In this document: positions 1 through 8,022 of the stretch, one piece after another
How the letters are laid out: each line of letters starts with the position of its first letter
How positions within the stretch are numbered: position 1 is the first letter of the stretch
Source of the DNA: an uncultured Erysipelotrichaceae bacterium
GTDB lineage: Bacteria > Bacillota_I > Bacilli_A > Erysipelotrichales > Erysipelotrichaceae
Assembly: GCA_947385085.1 (NCBI GenBank)
Contig: CANDJN010000010.1
Span: 1-61,853 of the forward strand
Reading direction: 5' to 3'
Length of the DNA stretch: 61,853 bases
Notes under the pieces: model-generated
What the model was told of the DNA's origin: nothing
Databases searched by the model: none
What the model saw: only the letters and a program-made list of their open reading frames with translations
Position numbers and translations under genes: made by a program

Positions 1-1779
1 TGTGTATGTCGTTTTTCCGGTTGTCGATGCATCATCCGGTGTTCCCAGCTTTCCGGTGATCGTTCCGATTTCTCCACCCGGTTTCACATTCGCATCGCTT
101 GTTTGAAAGGTTGGAGAAGACGGTGTTACACTGCCGTCAACTTCACGATAAATCACAATTTCTTTTGTCGTACTGGCTGAATTGTAATTATCATTTTTGG
201 TACTAGGATCATCCTCCGCAGTAGCCTTTAAGATTATTTTACCAAATCCGGTACCACCTTTATAAGAAATCGCTCCGCTGTCTTTATCATAATCAATCAA
301 ACCCACGACTCCCCCGCTTTGCGCATATGTTATCTTTACCCCACTGTTTGGAGTCGCCGTTGCGGTTTCACTCCAACCTTTGGTTGCCTCTGATATGCTT
401 TTCTTGGTTAGATTCGTATCATTAAAGGCAACCGTTAAATCCTTTTTTGCAACCACAACGTGTATCGTTGATGTGTTTACGCGACTATCTTTATCACCAT
501 TAGAATTTATTGCACTCACTTTAAAGTAATAATCTCCTGCATTTAATCCATTCTGGTTATTTACCGTGATATTTCCATTCGATATATCAAAAAGTTTATA
601 ATCATTCTCATGCCCCGAAACACTGGTATCACTTACAATGGAGTATGTCATGGTAAACAATGCATTTTTCCCTTCATAGGTCGCTACAACATCGCCTTGA
701 TTTACATTTTCAGAATATATTAAATCTGTTTTTGGCTCTACATCGATAGAAAATGGATCTACAATTTCTATTTCTATATCGAAAGAGTTGGAAATATAAC
801 TCGTGCTGTCCGATGATATATCTTCCGCATACAATTGAATGGTTTTCTTGTTTCCTGTGGTACTTGTATCCATAAATGTAGATAATGGGAAAGTTAACGT
901 TGCTTGATCGCTTCCTACTTGACTCAGCTTCCCAAACACAGTCTGATTTGATTTATTCTCTGCCATTACACTTATATATCTTTCATAGCCGGGATTAAGA
1001 TTCGATGTATTTACAGGTAACACAATACTATTTACCCCTTGCGGAACTTTAATTTTCTTGCTTGAATTGTCTACTTTAACAATGCCGCTTTCGCCCTCTC
1101 TCAGTGCTGTAATATTTAAATTGTTATCTAATACGTGTGGGATATACACATTTCCATTTTGCATAGAATTTGTAACAGGTTGAAATGAAGTGGTGGATAC
1201 ATTTTGACCTTGTTCACTTACATATTTTAATTGAGACGGCGTTATTTGTATCATTGGTCTGATATGTGCTTTTTGTGCTTCTGCATCTAAAGGTAAATAA
1301 TAGTCTCCCAAATCCCCAGCACCAGTACCGCTTCCCCACTCTGCTGCATCATAAATTCCTACAAATGGTCTATCTATTACTTTTATTGGTGCTTGATTAG
1401 ATGGCACTTGCATAATACTAAAGCCGTGTGGACCACCAATTGTAGTTAAGGCTAACTCACCGATAAATAATATATCTCCGGGATTTAATCCTGTGTTTCC
1501 TATTGGAGTCACCGATAATGCTCCATTACCAAAAGTAATTTTTCCCATAATATGGGATCTAGTTGTCCAAGTATATGTGGTAATCGGCGTGTCTTTGGTG
1601 CCGCATGGTATAATATTCGTATCGACCATTTTTAAGGGGCATACCTGAACAGAAAAAGTTGTTCCTTCATTATACATGGACATGGTTCCGCTAAATTGAT
1701 TAAAAGGTGCATTCGCATCTGAATTATTATAGCTAAGAACAGATCCTACTCTATATTCAGCTACCTTTTTTATTTTCAA
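1..1779 (-). CDS. Cadherin/Ig-like surface protein, main body (partial, out of frame with its N-terminus)
   Basis: This open frame runs without a stop from about 1779 to the left edge (593 codons) and continues outside the window. The product is rich in Thr, Ser, Asn and Gly. It contains beta-sandwich-like repeats: a cadherin-like segment with GHENDYKLFDIS and AGDYYFKVSAIN, then further Ig-like repeats. It has no signal peptide of its own. The only nearby starts are a TTG at 1779 and an ATG slightly upstream, both with poor ribosome binding sites. The secreted 171-residue product just upstream ends in another frame, and removing one base from a T6 run would join the two. I infer one secreted adhesin or surface protein broken by a frameshift. 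Ligand and anchoring are unknown because the C-terminus is missing. Confidence 0.75.
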   Translation of the reverse strand, partial: MKIKKVAEYRVGSVLSYNNSDANAPFNQFSGTMSMYNEGTTFSVQVCPLKMVDTNIIPCGTKDTPITTYTWTTRSHIMGKITFGNGALSVTPIGNTGLNPGDILFIGELALTTIGGPHGFSIMQVPSNQAPIKVIDRPFVGIYDAAEWGSGTGAGDLGDYYLPLDAEAQKAHIRPMIQITPSQLKYVSEQGQNVSTTSFQPVTNSMQNGNVYIPHVLDNNLNITALREGESGIVKVDNSSKKIKVPQGVNSIVLPVNTSNLNPGYERYISVMAENKSNQTVFGKLSQVGSDQATLTFPLSTFMDTSTTGNKKTIQLYAEDISSDSTSYISNSFDIEIEIVDPFSIDVEPKTDLIYSENVNQGDVVATYEGKNALFTMTYSIVSDTSVSGHENDYKLFDISNGNITVNNQNGLNAGDYYFKVSAINSNGDKDSRVNTSTIHVVVAKKDLTVAFNDTNLTKKSISEATKGWSETATATPNSGVKITYAQSGGVVGLIDYDKDSGAISYKGGTGFGKIILKATAEDDPSTKNDNYNSASTTKEIVIYREVDGSVTPSSPTFQTSDANVKPGGEIGTITGKLGTPDDASTTGKTTYT

Positions 1780-2272
1780 TGGGAAGCGATCCTTTCCAAG
1801 TAAAGTAATCATAGTTTGCCCGATATTCTTCATCATCCAGCTTATTTTTACTATTCACAACATTCGCAGATTGCGTTGAAAACAACGTTTGCGTAGTATT
1901 AAGCCACCAGCGATCGGTACTAGGAATACTTGAATTTAACTGATTCGATACTACATTTGCTTGTATATCAGATAATGCAGGAATAGCAGTATTTTTAATA
2001 AAAGATTTATTTCTAGTATCCTGAATGGGTGTAACTGTTGTCTGAAACAAAACAGCATCAGAGGTGATGTTTTTATCAGATAGAAATTTATCTGATGTAT
2101 TTAATGCCGTATATGTCTCATTTGTATCCAATTGCAATTTAGAATACTCTTGAATACTGACCTGGGGAAAGTCAGATGAACCTGCATATAAATAGGAATT
2201 AGTCGCACTGATGTAAACACTTGAAACAATTCCTATAATCAATATCATTAATAACGCTATTATTTTTTTCAT
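1757..2272 (-). CDS. N-terminal part of the frameshifted surface protein (signal peptide)
   Basis: The product is 171 residues if started at the ATG at 2272, which has AAAGG about ten bases upstream; a GTG six codons earlier is possible. It opens with MKKIIALLMILIIGIVSSV, a clear signal peptide, followed by a Ser/Thr/Asn-rich region with no recognisable domain. The frame stops at TGA 1757-1759, directly after a T6 run (A6 on the coding strand). The next frame continues at once with a long extracellular-type sequence lacking a signal peptide. Read together, the two look like one precursor. A free 171-residue secreted protein is the alternative. Confidence 0.7.
   Translation of the reverse strand: MKKIIALLMILIIGIVSSVYISATNSYLYAGSSDFPQVSIQEYSKLQLDTNETYTALNTSDKFLSDKNITSDAVLFQTTVTPIQDTRNKSFIKNTAIPALSDIQANVVSNQLNSSIPSTDRWWLNTTQTLFSTQSANVVNSKNKLDDEEYRANYDYFTWKGSLPIENKKGS
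1766..1771 (-). other. Homopolymer at the frameshift junction of the surface protein
   Basis: The run is six T on the given strand and six A in the coding direction. Reading one base fewer joins residues ending SLPIENKK to VAEYRVGSVLSYN in one open frame. A -1 shift would hit TAG at once, so only a +1 shift or a one-base deletion restores the protein. Possible explanations are a sequencing error, a mutation or phase variation. Confidence 0.6.
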
Positions 2273-2443
2273 ATCACGCATTCCTTTCACTTACTAACGA
2301 CCGCTTAAATTCCTTGTGCCTTTTATGACATATACTAAAATGCAATTCTGCTATCTCTTGTACTTTTTATGAAACACCATTTTTAGAGGGCTGCCTCTCC
2401 CTATTCTGTTCCTTTTCCCATCACGCTTTGACTTTTAACGTAA

Positions 2444-2461
2444 TTATTACCTGGGTAATAA
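2444..2461. promoter_or_regulatory. Perfect 8-bp inverted repeat, possible operator
   Basis: TTATTACC-TG-GGTAATAA is a perfect palindrome in the 374-base gap between the sigma factor gene and the surface protein gene. It lies about 170 bases upstream of the surface protein start. No U-tract follows it, so it looks like a protein-binding dyad rather than a terminator. No convincing -35/-10 pair was found beside it. Confidence 0.35.
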
Positions 2462-2557
2462 ACTGATTCAGTTTCCGCCTACTGTTAACAATTCTTCCAC
2501 ATCGTTCTCACCTGATCCTTTTCAAAAATGGTTGATAAAAAGAGCATATCTACTAAT

Positions 2558-2579
2558 CCATTTTTTTATTGAAAAATGG
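2558..2579. repeat. Inverted repeat CCATTTTT / AAAAATGG
   Basis: Eight-base perfect arms are separated by six bases, about 70 bases downstream of the sigma factor stop codon. Related CCATTTTT or AAAAATGG copies occur near 2378 and 2524. No strong U-tract follows on the minus strand, so it is at best a weak terminator. Nothing else is evident in 2273-2646. Confidence 0.3.
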
Positions 2580-2646
2580 TCTAGTGTACTTCGCTATGCT
2601 CTGAGAATCATATAAACAGTAATCGGTTCAAAAAATATTAAAAATT

Positions 2647-3699
2647 TTATTCAAACATATCCGCATAATGGCGATGTGCTAATATTTCATAATAAATACC
2701 ACCGGTCTTTTTTAATGAACGGTATACATTTTTCATCTCATTTTGCACATCTTCATCCAGTTCTTTTATCTCGATATGGCAATGTGCCGTGGTGACCAAC
2801 GATTCATATGCCTCCCGTGCAGTAGAAATCGTTTCTCCCTGAAACATGACCGGGTCAAATGTATGTAATGCCTGATTGGTAATGAGCTCTGTTTCCTCAT
2901 GTGTAGTTGAACTGTTGGGGTGAGACAACGCATCATAGGCAAAAATCCCCCCGCCTACCGCACACGCAGTCAACAGTGCCAAAACCGCAGGGTGAATTGG
3001 AAAAGATTTATAAGCGTGATGAAAAGAAATGCTTTGGGGAAAAGCACGATGAAATTCACTCAGAAAAGCAGCCCCCAATGCGGCTTCCAATGAATGCGCG
3101 TGAAAATCTAGTTTAATATTTTCATCATGTTCATAACTGCTAATCATCGTTTTTAACTCACTCTTTGCCGTACTGACACGGCTTTTGACCGTCCCTTCCG
3201 GAATATCCAAAATAAAGGCGATTTCCTTTACACTCATCTGTTCAAAATACATCAGATACAGGGAAACACGTAGCTTATCAGGCAGCTGATCTAAAAAATG
3301 AAGCAGCACTTCACGATCGGTTTTAAACTTCATTTCTTCCATCGGCAATAAATAGCGGCGATCTTCTTTGCTCTGCGACATCATAAGATAATCTTGATCT
3401 GACAAAGTAATATCCTTATTCTGCCGAAACAGCTTCGTACTCTTTGAAAACACAACTTTATTCAGCCATGCCTTAAAGAACTTCGGCTCCTTCAGCTTAT
3501 GAATCGAACGATGAATTTCGATAAAGCTTTCCTGAACAATATCCTCCGCATCCGCATCACAATGACAGATTTTCAAGGCAATGTAAAATGCTAAATTATG
3601 ATATTTTTTAAACAAATACTCTAAAGCATCCTGATCTCCGTTTTGGGCTTGCTTAACATAATATTCATCCGCAAATCCCTGATCTTTTTTTATCATCAT
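2647..3699 (-). CDS. ECF-type RNA polymerase sigma factor with membrane-spanning C-terminal extension
   Basis: The product has 350 residues, about twice the usual ECF sigma length. Residues 10-90 match sigma region 2 (DADAEDIVQESFIEIHRS). Residues 130-185 match region 4 with the helix-turn-helix MSVKEIAFILDIPEGTVKSR. Residues 237-257 form a hydrophobic segment (VLALLTACAVGGGIFAYDAL) that could span the membrane. About 90 hydrophilic residues follow and would lie outside. The start at 3699 has AAGGAG seven bases upstream. A near-consensus promoter with an overlapping dyad lies just upstream. The gene precedes the secreted surface protein on the same strand, so it may control it; that is inference. 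No separate anti-sigma gene is visible. Confidence 0.8.
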   Translation of the reverse strand: MMIKKDQGFADEYYVKQAQNGDQDALEYLFKKYHNLAFYIALKICHCDADAEDIVQESFIEIHRSIHKLKEPKFFKAWLNKVVFSKSTKLFRQNKDITLSDQDYLMMSQSKEDRRYLLPMEEMKFKTDREVLLHFLDQLPDKLRVSLYLMYFEQMSVKEIAFILDIPEGTVKSRVSTAKSELKTMISSYEHDENIKLDFHAHSLEAALGAAFLSEFHRAFPQSISFHHAYKSFPIHPAVLALLTACAVGGGIFAYDALSHPNSSTTHEETELITNQALHTFDPVMFQGETISTAREAYESLVTTAHCHIEIKELDEDVQNEMKNVYRSLKKTGGIYYEILAHRHYADMFE

Positions 3700-3718
3700 C
3701 GCTCAACTCCTTATAGTA

Positions 3719-3747
3719 ATCATATGTGACATTTAATTTAATGTCAA
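3719..3747 (-). promoter_or_regulatory. Sigma-A promoter of the sigma factor gene with overlapping dyad
   Basis: On the minus strand TTGACA (3742-3747) is 17 bases from TATGAT (3719-3724), close to consensus. The inverted repeat TGACATT / AATGTCA (3727-3746, six-base spacer) covers the -35 box and spacer, as expected for a repressor operator. The sigma factor start is about 20 bases downstream, so the leader is short. Confidence 0.65.
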
Positions 3748-3819
3748 CATATTTTAATTGATTTTTTACAAAAACAAGGTTTTTGACATGTGCATAAAGG
3801 TAAAACAAGGCAAATAACC

Positions 3820-4042
3820 ATAATTTGGTTAATTATAGATATCTATTTTTTATCATTTTAATACAATATCTAAAATAAAAAAAGTGTTCACCATGGGGAT
3901 GTTTAAGAAAAAGAGTTTTAAAAAGTATATTGATTTCTGTATTATGTATCATTGAATCGTCAAAAAAAGATAGAAATTGCCCTGATTACAGCTTCATTTC
4001 TACCTGTTTATGAAATATATATTGATTATAATTTGGTTAATT
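3820..4042. repeat. Two copies of a 15-bp direct repeat in an AT-rich gap
   Basis: ATAATTTGGTTAATT occurs at 3820-3834 and again at 4028-4042. The palindrome ATAGATATCTAT lies just after the first copy. The rest of 3748-4048 is AT-rich with no supported gene. The copies may be binding sites or chance in AT-rich DNA. Confidence 0.3.
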
Positions 4043-4048
4043 TTATAT

Positions 4049-5020
4049 TTATGAAAGCTTTTCTTTCACAGTCGGACGGAGATCTTCTGAAATATTTAAT
4101 AAATCCAAAGCTTTATCTACATCAATGGATAATGACAGCATCAAATTTTTAACATTCAAGATTCTCTCTTTCATTTCACCCTCTGTAAGTCCTTCCGCGC
4201 GTCCTTTCGCAAGACCTTCGGCACGTGCTTCATTCCTAATACCTTGACTTAAATTACACATATCTTCAACCTCCTTCGCTAATTCCTTCGTCATTAGTAT
4301 ACCACAGTTTTCACTTAATTGGTACTTCTTATCCTCCGGCGTCATCTCTGCCTTAAATAAAACATATAACATATTCATAAAGCTATCCGTTTCTTCATTC
4401 TTATCATATTCATTGTTAGGGTATAACATGATGATGGACAGTTTATCATAGTCTTCTTTAGGAAAGTGATATGTTTTTCTTAAGCATTCTTCCTTGATCG
4501 TATATTGATTGAATACACCTTCCTTCTTTTTCGCTGAATTCATCACAATCCAAATCGAGTATACCTTCTTCAAATTCTGAAAATCGGAATGATCAAAGCC
4601 TTCCGCTTGATTCTTTTGTCTCGCTATAAGTCTAGCACAATAATAAACTGCTCTGCTTAACAGCGGATAGCTAGGTTTGTAATTCTGCGCTTCCACGTTA
4701 ATGATTAAGCCAATACTTTCATCAGTACCCGGTATCTTTACCGTAAACAGAACATCGTATCGGATTGTTGCGCCGGATATGGTATGATCCTCTGTATTCA
4801 TCCCTTTGATTTTGTCATTCCCCGCTTCATTGCGTATCGTTTCATATTCAATATAAGCAGGTATCTCCTCTAAGGAAATATCCTTGAATTCAAGAACGCA
4901 CGCTTTCAGAATGCGCGCCAGGATTTGTATATTACTTAAAATATTTTTACAGCTTTGATCAAGGTTTTTATCTGATGTTTTCTTTTCAATCTCATCCGCT
5001 ATCGCTAAATTTGTGATCAT
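4049..5020 (-). CDS. Rpn-family PD-(D/E)XK nuclease (recombination-promoting nuclease / transposase-like)
   Basis: The 323-residue product matches the Rpn/PDDEXK_2 family. The core shows the acidic residue in IRYDVLFTVK and the E-x-Q signature in LIINVEAQNYKPSYPL, then the conserved SRAVYYCARLIARQ. The C-terminus has the charged Ala/Glu/Gly repeat region RAEGLAKGRAEGLTEGEMK typical of this group. Family members are nucleases linked to recombination and are often multicopy. The start at 5020 follows GGAGG. No terminal inverted repeats flank it, so it is not shown to be part of a mobile element. Confidence 0.8.
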   Translation of the reverse strand: MITNLAIADEIEKKTSDKNLDQSCKNILSNIQILARILKACVLEFKDISLEEIPAYIEYETIRNEAGNDKIKGMNTEDHTISGATIRYDVLFTVKIPGTDESIGLIINVEAQNYKPSYPLLSRAVYYCARLIARQKNQAEGFDHSDFQNLKKVYSIWIVMNSAKKKEGVFNQYTIKEECLRKTYHFPKEDYDKLSIIMLYPNNEYDKNEETDSFMNMLYVLFKAEMTPEDKKYQLSENCGILMTKELAKEVEDMCNLSQGIRNEARAEGLAKGRAEGLTEGEMKERILNVKNLMLSLSIDVDKALDLLNISEDLRPTVKEKLS

Positions 5021-5389
5021 TTCATTCCTCCTTTTCCGATTGAATTACGCCGTAAAAGATTGTCATATCCTATCGAATCAGCTGCTATTTATCATAAGGC
5101 TCCTCCTTCACCATGAATACCTGTCGTTTTTCTATGTGATGATCAGATAAACATGGTCTACTTATTTATTCACCCCAGCTTGAAGAATTCCAAAAAATTT
5201 CCATAACTTTTTTATAAATCTTATCAACACCAATCTAATGCATCTCAATTACAGGCATCTTTTAACGTTTTTTGTGAAATGAAAATATTCACAGTCAGAA
5301 ACCTTGCATTTAAAAAGCCAACCCATTACAGATATGACCATATGATTCATTATTCTTCCCACCTTATTTCAGTTATCAAGCATAACAAA

Positions 5390-5429
5390 AATACGGAATA
5401 CTTACTTTAATCCGTAAATATTCCGTATT
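5390..5429 (-). terminator. Intrinsic terminator after the EcsC-like gene
   Basis: Perfect 11-base arms AATACGGAATA (5390-5400) and TATTCCGTATT (5419-5429) are followed on the minus strand by TTTT. It ends transcription of the 5457-7096 operon. The remainder of 5021-5389 holds no gene or clear signal. Confidence 0.75.
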
Positions 5430-5456
5430 CCACTTCTTTTTCATTTGATTTTATTA

Positions 5457-6239
5457 TTACAAATTCAATTTTAGCTGTTCAAACTCCGCTTCATTGATAT
5501 AGCCGTTTTCCAAATAAACATACAAATCACGCAATTTCTCCAAATTACAGAAGGAACGCAGCTTTTCCTCTGCTTCATGATATTCCACATCAATGATGGT
5601 GCCGATTTCCTTATGTGTCTTTGGGGACTCGCTGTGGTTATGAGAAGCATACATTTCCAATAATTTATCGCGATATTCCTCAGCCAAAGAATACAGGGCA
5701 TAAGCACTGAGTGAGCCATGTAGGGCCCCGCCGATCAAGGGCAGTGTTTCCAGCGCCTTCCATGACAATTTATGACATACCTTCTGATAGAGCATTTGGG
5801 TGAGCACACTGCTGGAAGCCGTGGTTAATGTAATGGCGCAGTCCGCTCCGATTAACATGACTAACAATACTTCCAAATCTTCATTTTTTGTATAGCGGAA
5901 AGAATCGCGGTGTCCATAAAGATAATACAATTCCTGGGACAACTTCGCCGAATGATAAGCAAACTGGGCGAAATCCACCGGCAGTAAAAGTAAGGTGCTG
6001 CTAATGCCGTATAGCGAGATTCCCATCGACATTCCTCCGGCATAAAGGCAGCGCTTTTTCATACAATCATTTCCCGCTTTGGTGATTATTTCCATACCAA
6101 CGCACTCTGCCACACAATCGCTGTAAATGGCGCGTTCCACCTGATCACTGGGCAAATAAGGGGACAATGCAGTACGTAAAAAAGAATCACGATCCACCTT
6201 TGTCTTTTCCAAACTCAGTTTTTTTAAATCTATTCGCAT
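5457..6239 (-). CDS. EcsC-like protein with C-terminal SHOCT-type helix
   Basis: The 260-residue product has a central helical region resembling EcsC (around LLLPVDFAQFAYHSAKLSQE and YYLYGH), with two or three hydrophobic segments. Its C-terminal 30 residues (LEKLRDLYVYLENGYINEAE) resemble a SHOCT domain. EcsC-like proteins are membrane-associated and poorly understood. The gene starts two bases after the YitT gene ends and shares its transcript. The start at 6239 follows AGGAGG. Function beyond family membership is not assigned. Confidence 0.6.
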   Translation of the reverse strand: MRIDLKKLSLEKTKVDRDSFLRTALSPYLPSDQVERAIYSDCVAECVGMEIITKAGNDCMKKRCLYAGGMSMGISLYGISSTLLLLPVDFAQFAYHSAKLSQELYYLYGHRDSFRYTKNEDLEVLLVMLIGADCAITLTTASSSVLTQMLYQKVCHKLSWKALETLPLIGGALHGSLSAYALYSLAEEYRDKLLEMYASHNHSESPKTHKEIGTIIDVEYHEAEEKLRSFCNLEKLRDLYVYLENGYINEAEFEQLKLNL

Positions 6240-6241
6240 CC

Positions 6242-7096
6242 CTATAATTCCTCCTGATAAGTGAATCCCAGTCCCTGTACTTCCGTTGTATCCGTCACTA
6301 CTACAAAGGCTTCCGGATCAATATGATGGATCAACCGATTCAATGTCGGTAATTGCTTTTTAGAAACAACGATCATGATCATTGGGCGCTGTTCCTTGGT
6401 ATAGCCACCGGTTGCTTGAATGATGGTAGCGCCGCGATTTAAATCGCTATATATCTTAGACATAATTTCCTCATGATGTGTCGATATAATCATTACATTT
6501 TTGGCATCACGACCGCCGATCATCAGCATCTTATCGACCATAATTCCGGTTAAATAAACGGAAATCAAACCAATTAATGCTGCCTCTAGACCATAGGATG
6601 CAATTCCCAGACAAACGGTAAGACCATCGGTAATCATGACCAAAGTTGGTAATGATACACCGGTATATTTGTTAATGATTAGCGGCGGGATGTCCATACC
6701 GCCTGTTGATGCCCCCGTGCGAAATACCAAGCCTACTCCAATACCGCACAACACACCGGCATAGACGGCAGAAAGCAAAAGACTCGTCGTAACCTGTTCA
6801 TGAAAAACACTTGTTACCAAAGTGAGAAACAGCGGATAAAATATTGTGCTCAATATCGTATTTAAAGCGAATTTCTTTCCCAGCAATAATGCTCCGACCA
6901 GAAACAGCGCCACGGTTAATACATTGATCATAACGTTAGGATCCACATGAATGAACGGCTCCAATGCGACCGCAATACCGGCTACTCCGCCACTTAATAA
7001 ATGAATCGGAAGTACAAATACCCCGACCCCAATCGCCAATATTGCATTCCCCGCAACAATGAGCAGAACATCAAGCAACTGTTCCCTTTTTTGCAT
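6242..7096 (-). CDS. YitT family membrane protein
   Basis: The 284-residue product has about five or six N-terminal membrane helices, with the conserved LLSGGVAGIAVAL and FRTGASTGGMDIPPLIINKY segments of the YitT (DUF161) family. The C-terminal soluble domain (about residues 215-280, DUF2179 type) includes RGATIIQATGGYTKEQRPM. The family's transport substrate is unknown. The start at 7096 follows AAGGCGG. The EcsC-like gene follows two bases downstream and the pair ends at the terminator at 5390-5429. Confidence 0.85.
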   Translation of the reverse strand: MQKREQLLDVLLIVAGNAILAIGVGVFVLPIHLLSGGVAGIAVALEPFIHVDPNVMINVLTVALFLVGALLLGKKFALNTILSTIFYPLFLTLVTSVFHEQVTTSLLLSAVYAGVLCGIGVGLVFRTGASTGGMDIPPLIINKYTGVSLPTLVMITDGLTVCLGIASYGLEAALIGLISVYLTGIMVDKMLMIGGRDAKNVMIISTHHEEIMSKIYSDLNRGATIIQATGGYTKEQRPMIMIVVSKKQLPTLNRLIHHIDPEAFVVVTDTTEVQGLGFTYQEEL

Positions 7097-7255
7097 TCAT
7101 TCACCGCCTTATTCTCTGCCTATTATTATATCACCCATTCAAAAAAACATAAACAAAATTTCAAAGATATAATTACTTTCATAGCGAACGATAAATTCTT
7201 ACCGAAACATTCTTGAGCAGATATGCTTCGACTCCTATAAAATATGTACAAAAAA

Positions 7256-7291
7256 AAGAATCGCAAAGGTATTCATACCTGTACGATTCTT
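7256..7291 (-). terminator. Intrinsic terminator of the hsp20 gene
   Basis: AAGAATCG and CGATTCTT form the outer stem and AGGTA/TACCT an inner stem. A run of T follows on the minus strand. It sits ten bases downstream of the hsp20 stop codon. Confidence 0.8.
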
Positions 7292-7300
7292 CATTGTCAA

Positions 7301-7711
7301 TTATTCAATCGGAATATATCTTTTATCTGCTTCTTTTTTTGGAACAATTACACGTAATTCACCGTTATTATAAGCGGCTCGAATTTCCTGTTCGCTTACG
7401 TCTTCACCAACATAAAAGCTGCGCTGGAAATTACCGCTGACGCGCTCTTGCCGAATCACATTGCCTTGACGGTCTTTATCTTCATGCAACGCTTTACGAG
7501 TTGCCATAATGGTCAAGTATCCGTTGCTCAATTCCATGCGAATATCTTCTTTACGACATCCGGGCAGTTCCATATTCAACAGATATTTTCCATCTCGTTC
7601 CATAATATCCGTTTTCATCGATGAATCACCAATACCACGGAAAATCGAAGATGGCCAAAAATCATCAAATGCATCATCAAAGAATCCAGTTGTACGTGGG
7701 AAGAATTTCAT
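7301..7711 (-). CDS. Small heat-shock protein, Hsp20/alpha-crystallin family
   Basis: The product has 136 residues when started at ATG 7711 (MKFFPRTTGFF), which has AGAGG eight bases upstream. An in-frame start further upstream would place the N-terminus near the promoter. The alpha-crystallin domain spans about residues 35-125 with LNMELPGCRKEDIRMELSNG and the conserved FQRSFYVGEDVSEQEIRA and NGELRVIVPKK. It is an ATP-independent holdase that keeps unfolding proteins soluble in the cytoplasm. The gene is transcribed alone from a promoter overlapped by a CIRCE element, so HrcA repression and heat induction are expected. Confidence 0.93.
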   Translation of the reverse strand: MKFFPRTTGFFDDAFDDFWPSSIFRGIGDSSMKTDIMERDGKYLLNMELPGCRKEDIRMELSNGYLTIMATRKALHEDKDRQGNVIRQERVSGNFQRSFYVGEDVSEQEIRAAYNNGELRVIVPKKEADKRYIPIE

Positions 7712-7802
7712 ATCCATCGCCTCTTTCTTAACATTCACGCTTGCCATATCAAGCGCACATGAATATTCCTCCGTTAGGCATGATTTCCTAACTACAGTTA
7801 TT

Positions 7803-7830
7803 ATTATAATCAAAAAATTAGCACTGTCAA
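7803..7830 (-). promoter_or_regulatory. Sigma-A promoter of hsp20
   Basis: On the minus strand TTGACA (7825-7830) is 16 bases from TATAAT (7803-7808). The -35 box lies inside the CIRCE element. The leader is about 85-90 bases and contains a second ribosome-binding-like GGAGG followed by a three-codon frame (ATG TGC GCT TGA) near 7755-7775. Confidence 0.8.
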
Positions 7831-7844
7831 GTGTAGAGTGCTAA
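7818..7844. promoter_or_regulatory. CIRCE operator (HrcA binding site)
   Basis: TTAGCACTG-N9-GAGTGCTAA matches the CIRCE consensus TTAGCACTC-N9-GAGTGCTAA at all but one position. It overlaps the hsp20 -35 box. CIRCE usually controls groESL and dnaK; here it sits before a lone small heat-shock gene. Confidence 0.92.
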
Positions 7845-7962
7845 TTTTTTTATTTTTTTATTCGTAGTTTATCAATGAAAAGTTATCTCCACGTAATGAA
7901 AATCCCTTTTAAATGAATGACATTGATTCATTTAATCATCAAATTTTATAAGTAACTCGCAC

Positions 7963-8001
7963 AAAAAATGAACAAGAAAACGCATATCCTTGCTCATTTT
8001 T
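7963..8001 (-). terminator. Intrinsic terminator after tpiA
   Basis: The arms AAAAATGAACAAG and CTTGCTCATTTTT pair with one wobble. T-rich sequence follows on the minus strand, and the hairpin is about 20 bases after the tpiA stop. Confidence 0.7.
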
Positions 8002-8022
8002 CCAAGTTTGTTTACTGACTGC

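Noticed and set aside
4049..5020. Complete insertion sequence
   Set aside because: The Rpn-type protein resembles transposase-annotated proteins, but no terminal inverted repeats or target duplications flank it.
7712..7813. Longer N-terminus for Hsp20
   Set aside because: It would start near the promoter and lacks a ribosome binding site; ATG 7711 has a good one.
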